64,000 nucleotides of DNA from Acanthaster planci (Eukaryota > Echinodermata > Asteroidea > Valvatida > Acanthasteridae), in the NCBI RefSeq assembly GCF_001949145.1, contig NW_019091651.1, positions 53,404-117,403 of the forward strand, read 5' to 3'. The notes under the pieces were generated by a model. That model saw only the letters and a program-made list of their open reading frames with translations, made no database searches and had not been told where the DNA came from. The number at the start of each line of letters is the position of its first letter. Positions within the stretch are counted from its first letter, which is position 1. The position numbers and the translations under genes were made by a program. Shown piece after piece: positions 45,727 to 57,739 of this stretch.

Positions 45727-46395
45727 GAGGGTAAATCAGAAACACAGGTAAGTTAAAATATGTACACATTACACTGAATATCAACTCAAGTACTGAACCC
45801 CCACTTTGTAGCATAATTAGTTCCACTCATAAAAAAAATGGCCATGAAAAATCATTTTTAATAACCCAAACATTCCCTTAAAAATCACACTTAAATTTCA
45901 TGCTGTAAACAGGAAAAATATGTTGGAAAAAGGGCCAGGAAATGCCTCAGATTGCACCACAGATCATTTAGAACCTAAAATTTCCCGTAAGGGCTTCGCG
46001 CTCCATGCTCGCAGGATTACACTTTTTTATTTTCCATGTTGGCATCGCTGCTGTACGAGAAAAGTACAAACAAACTTAGATTCCCTATAGGATTCAAATG
46101 TTTGGCAAGGGCTGAACTACCAATACATTTCGCCAAAATATTAATGGAAAAGTCTATTCTGTAAATATGATTACTTAATATACGCAAATAAAGCAGTCAT
46201 CTGTGCACATCCTTAAATAAAGGAATCGTTCCACAGTATATGCAGATGGAGTTCAGTGCACAGGAAATGAATTCAGGCATTGCTCATTCCCCTCCAAGTA
46301 ACACTAAAATGTTTAGATCTACAACTAAATCTTTGAAAACTTACTGATCACAACAAAGGATAAAATTAACTTCGAGATGCACACAATATGCTAAA
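45727..46395. other. No feature seen
   Basis: A+T-rich sequence after the hAT-like gene. A short piece near 46170 (TTAATATACGCAAATAAAGC then AGTCATCTGTGCA) repeats 45463-45495 of the hAT-like gene, so a partial duplication of that gene is present. Confidence 0.5.
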
Positions 46396-46990
46396 TTGTT
46401 AGTTCAAGACAGAGAGATTCCTAGGGTATGCCTTCCCTCCAATCCCCCTGTTACCATGAGTGCTAGCCACAATTCATCAGGAAAAATACAGGATGATCAT
46501 AACTGCCCCATTCTGGCCATGACAAGCTTGGTTTCCTCGGGATCTTCTGATTCATCAGCCCATTGTCCTACCAAAACAACCAGATCTCCTCACATGACCA
46601 AATTAAAAAATACTCCATTTGGACCCAGACAGTCTTCATCTCACTGCCTGGATGCTTTCCAGCTATCTTTCAGAACAGCAGCCCTTTCAGAGGATTGCTG
46701 CAACCCTGACTGCCCTGAGTTGACAACCAGTGACAAGGAAGGCTCATTGCAGTGGCTTACAGTGCTACTTCAAGTGGTGTGTACAGAATGATTCCCATTC
46801 TGCCTCTATAACAGTCATTGGGGATGTTTACACTACCTTTTCCATTCTGGGCTTCAAATCTCCCCAATTCGTTGGTTACCCTATTCGTAAGTGACTTCGC
46901 CACAAAGGCAGATGTGCCACGATTTGCAGGCTCCCATTGGTCGATCACTGAAGTTGCATGTTAACTTCCGGTTGCACAGTTCCATGTAAA
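46396..46990 (+). pseudogene. DIRS fragment: spacer and recombinase N-terminus
   Basis: The sequence reads PFWPWQAWFPRDLLI and QPVTRKAHCSGLQCYFKWC in shifting frames. These equal the RNase H-to-recombinase spacer and the SAM-like core-binding start of the DIRS recombinase seen at 8290-8637. It lacks the rest of the element and has no terminal repeats, so it is an isolated remnant. Confidence 0.6.
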
Positions 46991-47142
46991 CGGTGATCAA
47001 TACATGTAAATCTATGTGCCGTGAGTATGCAGTGGACATGGTTTAAACTGAATTGATGTCACACTTACGAACCGGATAGTCAGCCATAGGGGCAATTCAT
47101 ATTGGGTTCGAGAATAACTCCAGCCAGTTTCTTACTCATCTG

Positions 47143-47520
47143 TTGTTGACAAATATCAAATGTGCTTTGAAAAACAACAGAAAAGAAACTCCTCGTGTAA
47201 CGATCAGGAGAGACGCACAGAGAGAGAACTTTGATGCAGTGTTTGGTGTAAGGGAACCATCGACAAAGAGACATATTCAGAAGAACAGTGAACTGTCGCC
47301 CACATTTGGAGACCAGTGGATGCGAAGACTTCATGAGTTTGAAAACTGCTCTCATGTCATTCCTGGCACCTTATTTGTATCATTCTGGAAACATCGTTCC
47401 ATTCTGGATTTTGATTCTGGTGGAAGAGCAGGCTTCATTAATCCAGGGACTTGCATTTTGCAGAGCTTTGTGAGAGGAGACGCTAACAAAGAACAATACA
47501 AGACAAGTAAGAATCTGTGG
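47143..47520 (+). CDS. Uncharacterised 128-codon ORF
   Basis: The frame encodes a mixed, globular-looking protein (ending RGDANKEQYKTSKNLWQA) with no motif I know. It contains a good donor-like site (CAAGTAAGAA at about 47504), so it could be an exon. It precedes the transposase remnant on the same strand by 1.4 kb. I cannot tell whether it belongs to that element, to a host gene, or to neither. Confidence 0.3.
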
Positions 47521-47639
47521 CAAGCCTAGTTTACCATTGTAATGGAACATCAATGCCTGCTCACCCTGTGAGCACCTTTGTAGGTGTTGACATTTGTCTG
47601 ATAAATTTTTCTTAGAGACAGTTCTCCGGGTAAAGTTCA

Positions 47640-48870
47640 AAGGACCCTAACATCTGAAGTATTCTTATTATTGTGACGGGATCTCCCGAACCTTGTTTCT
47701 TCCTCGGATGAGAGACTAACAAAGCAGCCTCAAGGCAAAGGGATGCAGGCCCATTTGGGTGGAAATGTACTGCCGTAGGAATTGATTGCTGAACCCGCTA
47801 AATAAGTCACCAACATGGATGCGAGTAGACGCCTAGTTTTGAGACCTACAAGGCAATTCTGGTTTATTGTACAACAAAAACAAAGGCACTAAAATGAATG
47901 AATGTGGACTCAAGTAGGACCCTTTAATGATGTATTAAATTCGCCGTATGGTTAACTAGCACAAGTGCAATGTTGACTACAACTCAATGTGTGGTTAACT
48001 AATTCTTGCACCAGGCTTACCACCTGACTGCATGTACTGTGTGGTTTACTACGATGCTAATATACAACGGGCATTGGAGCCTATTCGAATGCATGTGTGG
48101 TTTACTTGAGTGCGTGTGTGGTTTACTACAGCTGCAGGTGTCTCTAGTCAACCACATTCATGTAGAACGTAACTGCAAGAAAGCTAGGTCGGTCCCAGTT
48201 CACCACTATTCACCTGAGCAGTGAACACCAACGCCACTCTTGACTCTTGGTATATGCTCACCAACTTTTGGTTGACGCAACGCACCTGTGAAGCCTCTAC
48301 TTCACATGCAAAATATCTCGTTCCATGCACCAACGAAGAACGGACCACTTATCCCAACTACTCGTGTGGTTGAATAGGTCGCTTCTATGAAGAACGGCCA
48401 TTACTCTAGGTGTGGCTTACTACCTCTATTCCACGCACGAACGTAGAACGCAACAAAAATTAGCTTATTCCCCGCAGCAACGAAGAACGCTACGAGGCTG
48501 AATATACACTTCCCGCTGGCAGTTACCTAGCGGTGACACTCAGCCTTTCCAGAAAGCCTAACCATTAACATGACATCTCCTGCCAGCAACTATAGCCATC
48601 TCCTTGTCAACCATACACACACCGCATGCAGCTATCCTACGTCAACCATATACAACCAGCACTCAGTAAGAATAAAGACTGCTTTACCTTATGGCTTCTC
48701 TTCACTGCACTGCCCGCGCACACACTCCCTCGTGCACACGGCACAGCTGGACAGCATACAGCCAATCACAACGCTGCATGCGCTGTCCACATAACTCTCC
48801 CCGTGACATTACTCACTGGGGAACTCCCCTAAATTGACTAATCTTTTAAACTAAGCTGAGTCACACTTTC
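47640..48870. other. Repeat-like stretch with GTGTGGTTTACT and GAAGAACG words
   Basis: No gene. GTGTGGTT(T/A)ACT recurs at about 47990, 48039, 48094 and 48115, and GAAGAACG or GTAGAACG recurs between 48165 and 48490. The left edge (TGTGACGGGATCTCCC, 47673) and the right edge (CTCTCCCCGTGACATT, 48794) form a weak inverted pair. This may be an LTR or foldback element, not proven. Confidence 0.35.
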
Positions 48871-48879
48871 ACTACACTA

Positions 48880-50700
48880 TTGTGCCAGCAACACAATTTG
48901 TCTGTGACATTAACCCAACGTTTAGAATGCCAGATACGTGTAGAACTCTCTCAACTTTTGGCTAAACTGAACATTTCAAAAAAAGGAGGAGGTCAGCAAA
49001 AAACATTTGAGAAGTGGATTTTGAAACATAAGTACTGGAACTTAAAAATTCTGAATAGTGAATTTGTTTACAAACTTGATAGTGTTGTTGGGGAACTTTA
49101 CAAACACAATCAGAAAAACAGAGACAGAAGAATTGGAATATTTGCTGCCCAACAGATCTTTGCAAAGTACAAGAATAAGTCAAAATATAGTCAAGCCCAC
49201 CAATTTAGACTAAAAGCTAAGCTTTCTGATCACTGTGCTGGTGCCCTACAATTTGCTAATTGCTGTGGCTTAGCAGCTGAAACATAAGATTTCAGAAGAG
49301 ATAGAGACCTTAAATTTAAACCACAACAAAGGTTCAACTGAGCTTATTAACAAGATCCTATTCGTCAAGGATAAATTTGGAATTTCTGATCAAGCATACC
49401 AGTCTCTGGCTTCAGCTAGTCAGGGACTTCCATCTTTGTACAGGTTAAGGCACATCAATAAAATTCCTGTTGATGAAATTAAACCCACTCCATCAAAATC
49501 GGTCAGTTTTCAAAGAAGTATTAAAAATTTAATTCAAACAAAGGTAGAAGAGTTGCATAGAAGAGGGATATTACAAAGAGGAGAAAGCCACATTAAACTT
49601 TCAGGTGATGGCACGTGGTTTGGAGAGAATATACATATTGTAAACTTTGCGTTTTCTGTGATTAAAGAAGGTAGAAGGGCTTCAACGGCAAGTGGAAATT
49701 ACTTGATGTCAGTTTTCCAGGATAGTGAAGGTTATGTCTCCTTGTCAGAACATTTGATAGGTTTACAAAAAGACATAGAAGACCTGAAGCAGGTTCACAT
49801 TGATGGTGTGACTTACAACATAAATTATTGCTTGGGAGGTGATTACAAATTCTTGCTGTGTTGTTGGGGTATTGATGCAGCTTCTTGTTAATATTCATGT
49901 TTGTACTGCAAATGCCCCTCAAACCAGATTCACAAAGTAAGTGAAAAGCAGTCGATGACAGAAAAGAACAAGGGTTGCAGAATGATAGAAGAAATTCTAT
50001 GCGCTACTTCCCAAAACTGGCAAGAAATTCAACTGCTCTCATAGCCCAATCTTTCCCTCAATTCCTATCAAAAACATTGTTGTTGACACATTGCACATGT
50101 TTTTGAGAATAACAGATGCATTATTCAACCTCCTTATTCTTGAGTTGAGAAGGGCCGATGAAATAGCTAAAAACACTCTCAGTGTTTTTGATTGTCAGAA
50201 GCATGAAAACTGTGCCAAGGTGGAGACTTTTCTGTCAGAGATTGGAATCACAGGATTTTTGTTCTATGTTGGACAAGCTTCAAAAAATGTGTGAGACATC
50301 AAAATTGATAAATTTCTGTGTGATTTACCTCATCTGTTGAGTAAAACAGAAAGGATACAGGTTATTTGATATGAGTTGTACGACTTGATTTCATCACTCA
50401 GGAGTGAAGGACATGGGTTATTCACTACTGATGAAGTCTGTAGATTTGAAGACAGGTGTAGAAAATGGCTTGAGCTCTTTACTGAAGTATACCAAACCAC
50501 CAATGTTACTCCATATATGCATATTCTTGTCAAACATGTTCCTGAAACGCTCAAGAAGTACGGTTCAATTTCTAGCTTCGCTCAGCAGGGCCTTGAAAAA
50601 CTGAATGACATCACAACAAAACTGTACTTCAGAAGCACAAACCATCGTAAAAAAGGATGCCCTGCTTCAGCTACTGTGCAAAAGAAGCCGCAATGAAATT
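48880..50700 (+). pseudogene. D-D-E transposase remnant, RAG1/Transib/Chapaev-like layout
   Basis: The translation runs through two frameshifts and two stops. The N-terminal part ends KFGISDQAYQSLASASQGLP. The first acidic block is SHIKLSGDGTWFGENIHIVN (Asp at 49607), followed by FAFSVIKEGRRASTASGNY. The second is NINYCLGGDYKFLLCCWGI (Asp near 49841), followed by a probable zinc pair YSCLYCKCP, then VVDTLHMFLRITDALFN. The last block is SSFAQQGLEKLNDITTKLYF (Glu near 50595), followed by RSTNHRK. This family is frequent in Hydra and sponge gene predictions. The E-x3-N with a following R-S pair resembles the RAG1/Transib end. The superfamily is inferred, not proven. Confidence 0.6.
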
Positions 50701-51547
50701 GCTGAAAATTTGTAATTTGAAGTTAAAACATTTCCCTGGGAAAGGTTGCTTGTTTTGGCAAAAGACAGAATTGTTAATAACTTAAAGAATGAAGAATGTT
50801 TTGGATTTTTAGACAAAAGCTGTTTGGCAAAATTATTCATACATGTATCTTTGAGAATTTATATTGTTGATCGTCATTGAATTTGTTGCAATGAAAACAG
50901 TTACTTGTAGTAGCATTACAGTACAATTTTTTATTATAGTTCTCAGAAATGGAGTGTATTGTCACTGAGGTCACAGTGTATTAAATCAGTATTTCCATGG
51001 GCATGTTGAATTTAGATAAAATTATATTTACTGTTTCACGTGTAGCTAGACTTTTTATAAAGTTCGACATGTCACGTGGCCGGCCTGAGAGTTTTTAAAA
51101 GAATTTTACAGATAAACGTGGATTATGCAGGACACTAACATTGTCACCGAGTTTAATGAGGTTCAAATTTACATGAAATGAATTTGGTGTCAGGGAGTGG
51201 AATAAATTGAATGGTATGAATTGGAATAAATTGAAGTCTGAGTGTGTTAAATCAATCTGGTTTATCATTCACTGTGCCTTTTCATTTTGTAAATATAGGG
51301 AAATAAGCTTGTCATGTTGAAATGCACGTCATGTACAGTATGTGTACATGTACATGTACAGTACATGTGTACAAATGTACACGTCCGTTACATACCGCAC
51401 TTTGGGGACGCGCATCTTGTCAAATGCGCCCCTAATTAATAATGGTACAGCCTGCACTACCACATGAGGGCATCGGTATTCCCGCGAGTGCAGCTACCTC
51501 AAGTCATGTGATGAAATTTTTCAACACAACATTTACATGCATAATAT
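50701..51547. other. No gene; short TACATG microsatellite
   Basis: A+T-rich sequence without a recognised gene. At about 51338-51390 there are overlapping TACATGTA/GTACATGT palindromes (simple-sequence repeat). Confidence 0.5.
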
Positions 51548-51833
51548 ATTAATATTGTAGCGTGTCCCGCTGAACAGGGTTCGACGCTGGTATAGAATGA
51601 CACACACCGCAACTCGCCGTTTTGGTCACGAAATCTCTGTTTTGTTGCTGTCGCGTACACCACAATGTGCTCTCAGCTCAACTCCAAACATGGTGCCCGT
51701 CGGCAGGGACTGCACAGGCGCGAGGCAGGAAAACCGCGGGCTGTTTGCATACCAGCACGGGCAGCCAGCCAACTCCATGCGGGTCCGAGCTGGCGCCCCT
51801 ACTGGCCGGACCCGCTGGCGCTACAATATTAAT
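51548..51833. mobile_element. 286-bp G+C-rich MITE with perfect 15-bp inverted ends
   Basis: ATTAATATTGTAGCG (51548-51562) is exactly inverted at 51819-51833. The interior is clearly richer in G+C and CpG than its flanks (for example GGCGCGAGGCAGG, CCGCGGG). The outer ATTAAT or TTAA-like portion may be part of the target duplication. No coding is assigned, although two frames stay open in it. Confidence 0.75.
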
Positions 51834-52224
51834 GGCTTTTGAATATTCAGTATTCAAGACCTGGAAATTAATATTCATTAATTGAGTGAACAACTTCTAC
51901 ACGTAATATTGTATGCATGTTTGGGGCATGCAAAGACAAGGCCCGCATGTGGGGAAATCATTGAAGTCATTGAAAAAGCCTGGGATTTCAGCACGCACTG
52001 TTTCTCCATTTGGCAGCGCTAATGTACGTGTATAAAATTGTAGAAAAATATCAAGATAATCAATCTTAATCATGTACAACTGATGTAATTTCAAATACTT
52101 TTGAAGCAAGATAAAAACTGATTGCCTATTTTACCATTCAAATTCACACGCCTTACTAATGACCAATGGTGGTCGCGCTCTTGCATGAGACATTGAACTC
52201 TATATGTGCACTCTCCATTAAAAG

Positions 52225-53230
52225 ATGTCACCTTTGCTGGGAACCAGGGGTGTACATCTCATCCGTCAGGTTAAGTTCCTAACCAAAAACCAGTCTCTCA
52301 GTTTTCTCCACCGGACGTCTTTCTTAAGTCTGACATCCTTTTCTAGTGTGCAGAAAGATAAGTTATGGTGCCCTGTTAGAATCCTAAAATTCTACATTGC
52401 TCGCACCAAAGACTGCAAGGCGGCGCCATACAACTGTTCATTATAACTGGTCGTTCAGTCCACTCAGCCTCAGCTTCGACAGTTGCAAGGTGGATCATGG
52501 AAGCTATAACATCCTTCCCATCTCACCCTTGCCAGAAACAGCCATGTGGGTCAAAGCCTGAAACTCCAGCTTGTGCAACTTTAAGCCAGCTACCAATACT
52601 GCACCATACTACTCAGACTGATTCTATTAGTGTTGTAGTCAAGACCACTTAAGACCTTCACAAGACCATGCAAGACCAGCACAACAGCTCCAATCTGAAT
52701 TCAGGCCACAAGCTTTTCAAATGAACTGCAATAAAAGCATTCCTTTGTTATTGTTCACCCTGTTAACTATGACTAGTCTTGTGCATGGTTTTGTGTCTGA
52801 TCTTGAGCCCAGTCTTGTGATGGTCTTGACTACAGTACTGGATTTTATGCATCCTCGAGGTTGTCAAGTCCCGCCTTCGACTTCTGATCCACTTGAGCCC
52901 AGAACCCTGCTTGTGGTAGGCGAGGCTCATCTACAGCCACCACAGATATTGCATACATCTCAGGCTCAAATTCAAGCCTATCAGACATGGAGCTTGACAT
53001 CATGGGCTCTCTTTCAAGGTGTGGCTGTTTGAGATATTATGCAGGCAGCTTGTTGGAAAAACCCATCAACGTTCACATCATGCCACTTGAGAGATGTTCT
53101 CCAATCTGAAGGCCTGGTGCCAGACGAGGTCTCCAGACAACTGCACGAGCAGCAGCCAGGAAACCCAGACGATTTGTTCTATGTCTATGTAAGATACTTG
53201 CTACTCATGGGTGTGTCTTGACTAACCTGT
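52225..53230 (+). pseudogene. DIRS tyrosine recombinase C-terminal fragment
   Basis: The left part reads VKFLTKNQSLSFLHRTSF and KLWCPVRILKFYIARTKDC, the DIRS recombinase domain around the catalytic Lys/His region. After a 213-base MITE it resumes with TWSLTSWALFQGVAV (HxxR neighbourhood) and IMQAACWKNPSTFTSCHLRD, the last box. In that box the nucleophilic Tyr of the family (F-Y-L-R-D) is His, so it could not cleave DNA. Frameshifts and a stop at 53032 add to this. The homologous box of the second DIRS element is at 63560-63660. Confidence 0.75.
52628..52840. mobile_element. 213-bp hAT-type MITE in the DIRS fragment
   Basis: The ends TAGTGTTGTAGTCAAGACCA and, inverted, CAGTACTGTAGTCAAGACCA agree at 17 or more of 20 positions. 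The flanks are GATTCTAT (52620-52627) and GATTTTAT (52841-52848), an 8-base duplication with one C/T difference, as for hAT elements. The terminus matches that of the hAT transposase fragment at 23729, suggesting that element family as the source of mobility. Confidence 0.88.
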
Positions 53231-56200
53231 AATTTTCAGTATTTGTTCCATAGTCAGGCTTAATCTCCACTGCTGTCCTGGTTCACCTACTGTACTTTCT
53301 GTCCTCATCTCAGTACACTCTGGTGTTGCTCTGCTTTTGTAGGTTTTGAAGGTGATGTATTTTATGCCATAGAATTTCCCCAAATTCTAAGGGGATTTCC
53401 TGTTCTATAAAGAAAGTACTCACCTTCGATATCATCCCTACCAAATTGTTTATTTCTTCCGTGGACAACAAAAAAAAAAAAGGAGGGGGGAAGCTATGCA
53501 CGGAATTCTGGGATACGAACATGGGATGTGCAGTGTGTGCGGGGTGACGTCATGGCCTTATATTTCCAGTGGCAATGTTTGTGCATGCACATTTGGAAGA
53601 TGCATTTGTAGGTATTGAAGGTGAGTATTTTTTTTATAGTACAGAAAATTCCCCTTAGATTTTCGGAGACTCTATGTTTTCACCTCTGCATTCCACACAC
53701 TGCATACAATAGATTCATCAAGGTCAACATATTGACCTGTCGACTCAACTTTTGAACTATTTTTCTTTTGCAAAACTTGTGCATAAGCAGTGTTACGTCA
53801 TATTTTGGAAATGTCTGTGCCACTCCCATCGCTGTAATAAATTCTCTTCAATTTTGGAAAATGTTCAAAGATGTATTTCTAAGCTCTCTTCTGCCTGTAA
53901 CCAATGAGCAAGAGCACTAGTTACACCTATTAATAATTTTAGTCTAAAGCTATTTGAATGTCATGGATAGTGACATGGAAACTAGTTACAGTGAGTCCGG
54001 AAGCTTCACACCAAGGTAAGCATAATTGTTAGAATTGTAGAATATTTCTGTCAATCATTGTTGTGTAAACTATTTCAATATATCTTATAGGCATATGCTT
54101 GTAAATTTGTGTTCAGAACCCTGGAAATAAATAGTGTGCAGCTTAAATGTAACTCTTGTAAATTGTGACAAGGTTGTTGCTGGTATAAATCAGCTGGTTC
54201 AGAGCCACATCTCCTGGTAAATCAGCAAATATTTAGATTGTTGGACACTGTTGGAAAAACATGAGGAGGCAGGCAGATAGTCATTCGGATGAGTATCTTA
54301 CTCTGAGAAATATGTTGACACTTATGCCTAATGCAACTGACCCTCCTCCAGTTTTGCAGCTGTCACTTAAGCATCAAGAGGAAGAGGAACAAGGTGAAGA
54401 AGAAGGTACGGGGTGACAAAAGAAGTTTCTCCTTAAGAGATCTTTAGAGACATAGAAAATAGCTATAGCATATTAGAACTTCAGCACAATTGAACGTAAT
54501 TTCCAAACCTAGATGTAATTACACCTTACCTTAGATGGGAAGAATGTTTGGGAGATTGTGATAGTATGATGAAAGCAAATAATGTAAAATTATACCATGC
54601 AGCAAATTTTGGACATTGGCTTCAAATTTTATTTGTAAACTTAAAAGGGGTGAAAAAGGAGAAAGGCCTTTGTTCAAAATTTGAAACATGGCTAACTGAA
54701 CACTCAAAACATAGCAAGATGGACAGAAGTATTCAGAAATGTTTTACTCGTCAATAAATATCCATAGTTGTTGTGCTGCTGATTGCCCCAGTGATATTTT
54801 TATAAAAGCTGTAAGTTATTATAATGTAGTTTAATAGAAAGGTAGATAAGGCCCACGGTGGAGGAGTTATAGATTTAAGTGTAAATGTAATCTCTATGGC
54901 CCATTATGATTTGTTAAAACTGTGTGTACAATACCAAAGTGTGACATCATTTTCAACCAGGAAGTGTGGTACAAACAAATGGAATATGCCTGCGAGTTTG
55001 TGCCCGCATTTGTTTAACACGCTAAGGCCTTTCAAGATGTATTACCTTTGCTACTTTACAGAAGTAGCAGTGAGCTTCACGAGAACCAAATTTATACTCG
55101 ACAGATTTTTTTAAGTGAATTATTTAATGGAATTTATTTCTTATGCAATTCTTTATACAATTTTACAATTATACAGTACACCGGAATGGGAAGGTATACA
55201 ATCTAGAGTATAAAGGTTAAAGTGACATGTTTTTAATGTATGATTTAATCTAAAAAAAAAATGATTTCTATGGAAAGCTAAGGAAGGCACTTGTGTCTTC
55301 TGCCATGTTTGGGGTTCACGGCTTAGTACATCCCCTGCTTTAAAAGAATCTCTAAAAAGGATTGGTTTATGTGTTGTTTTTAATTTTGTTCAATTTTTTA
55401 ATTAAAATTTTCTCTGTTTAATCAATCAAAATGGACTAAAACAATCCGACTTGTTCATAAACCCCTTTTCAGTTGTGTATGATCAAACTTTAGATAAATT
55501 ACATCCCAACTAAAAAGAGAACCATGTGAACACAACAATAAAGTAATTGAAACTGGAATGATACTGTGTACCAACTGTTGTTTGTGCTTGTTTCGTTATG
55601 TTGATTTTAAAGCGGAAAATATAAAAGGTCAATGCAATCAATGTTTTGCTAACCATAAACCCAATATAAAATAAAGAAAACATTGGAAAAATTGGGAAGA
55701 GATCTGCCAGAGTTTTGAATAGAGCTCATTGATTAACAGTTTAACTGAATCTTGGGTGATAAAATATGGAGGGGACACATGTTGGGGTCTTTGGTGGTGG
55801 TGAGTTATTATCAAAAACAAAACTTTAGACCAGGTTAGTGTAAAACATGTCAATGAAGCTTTAGATATATATGTACTTTGTTTTTCTGGAGGAGAGGAGG
55901 GATGGTAGGGGACACTCTTAATAGTACAGTTTAATATTTCAAAACAGTATTACAAAACGCTTGTCTGTTTAGTGTCTGTATAGTTTTCAATACTTACTTA
56001 TATATTATTACTATTTTTTTTTATTTTACCGATGCGCAGGTCTATGTCATCCTGCGCATCGCTGACCAGAAACCTGAGACTTTTTGGGGGGCCTTACTGT
56101 ATATATTCTTTATAAATATCATTTGTGTGCTTTAATGTGCAGGTATAATGCTAAAAAAGTCTCTGCCTCTTTTTATGAGTAACACTGATATCCATAATTA

Positions 56201-57739
56201 TGACGTCATGTCATCCAACAATCTTTATCTCAATAAACTTAGAACTTCCTTTCATCTATGAACTGTAAGATACCAGGGACCCCTACTTTGGAACCAAATT
56301 TGATTATTTTGTCCATTGAGATCAAATATAACTCGTAAAAGGTATTACAAAAATATACTTTATTTCTCCATTCTTCCAAAAGAATATTGTCTATTTTTCG
56401 ATATCCACCTCATGTGAGAGACAAAGAATGAACATAAACACAGATGTTGGAACAATATTGTTAGCAAGAGTGGCCTACCTCACTGAATTTTATTCTATCA
56501 CACCGGAAATAACAGTTGCTTTCCAATGTTTAACAAGTGTTTATATCAAATGTCAGAAATTATAAAATGAAAAAAAAAAACTGTTCAACTAAATTTTTCT
56601 CCAGAATTCTTGTGTGTTATATTTGGAAAATCTGGTTAGTGAACGGCTTGAGTAATTGACAATTCAAACAGTCTCTTTAAGTATTAATTATTTTGAACTG
56701 CTTTTATTTATTCATATATTTATAAGAATAAGGGCCGGCGACTATTTAGATCCGGTTTGAAAAGGAAGGCTTCCCCCATCTTGCTTCCACAGATGAATAG
56801 AGGTCTAAGCGGAATAGTGTAAACATTGTATAACGCTGAAGGATTAAAATGTCACTTATAATTAATTTTTTTTTACTACATTCCTCTTACTGCAGAGGGA
56901 AGCAAACTAGTGGACTGGTCTACTTTAATGTATGCATTTCTAACACCACCAGCAGGACCACCTGCCATGTTTGGAAATTAAATAAGATGGTACTGTAACA
57001 AAGTTATTTTTGTGCCAGCCACAGCAGCACTCATTAAATGTCTTACATACTGTTGCCTGGCCTCAGCCAGATGGGCCCCTGGCTGTGGCCACACAGTGGA
57101 ATGCCAAATAAGTCATTCTTTTTTAGTGTGCAACTGGAACTTACTTTGTTAAACTGACTTGTTACTTTCTTTTAAAACCTTCTTGCAGTTTTAGTCAAGT
57201 GTGGATTTGGGACTCGGCATTGGTTGTTTAAGGTTCATTTTATTTTCTTAGACATTATTAGTACCAGTGGACAACTCTGCACCGCTGTGGCTCGGTTAAT
57301 GAAATGTAAGTGTTGGATAATTTAGTTCTCCTCCAACTACATTTTGTTTAATAATCTACTGAAACTGTATGTGACAGGTCACTTTTTATGTTATTTGCCT
57401 AGCGCCCTCATTTGGCTGTGCCAAGTCAGCTGTTTTGTGAGTTCATTCTGAGACCCCCTCTAGGACCTTGTGAGTTCATTTAGTGACCCCCCCCATGGGC
57501 ACCTGTGTAGCACATTGTCCTTTGTTTCATTGCACACTGAGTCTTCAGCCAGTAAACACTAAGAGTTCACCCTGCTAAATATCTACATCTAGAAGTTTGA
57601 GATAGTCAAGGCTGGGGGTCTTCTTTTCCTGCAATGCAGCAACGCCATTAAAAAAGCCAGACCAGTAAATGTAAACCATCCTTGTCGTGCATTTTCTGTG
57701 TCACAGGTAATTTACTGGCTTCTGGTTATATTCTTTGCA
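53231..57739. other. A+T-rich stretch, only weak exon-like signals
   Basis: No gene is supported. Exon-like pieces are a reading MDSDMETSYSESGSFTP ending at a GGTAAG donor (about 53963-54016) and an acidic or basic frame at 54250-54415 (HQEEEEQGEEEG in one frame, SIKRKRNKVKKK in another) ending at GTACGG. A frame at 54548-54757 reads HAANFGHWLQILFVNLKG. None matches a family I know, and they do not join convincingly. Confidence 0.35.

Noticed and set aside
47673-48810. LTR retrotransposon or solo LTR
   Set aside because: The direct terminal repeats needed for an LTR element are not seen, and no tRNA primer-binding site or polypurine tract was found.
57253-57304. Exon-like segment with strong acceptor and GTAAGT donor, in a phase that would fit after exon C
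   Set aside because: The 17 encoded residues do not continue the ankyrin pattern, and no neighbouring exon supports it.
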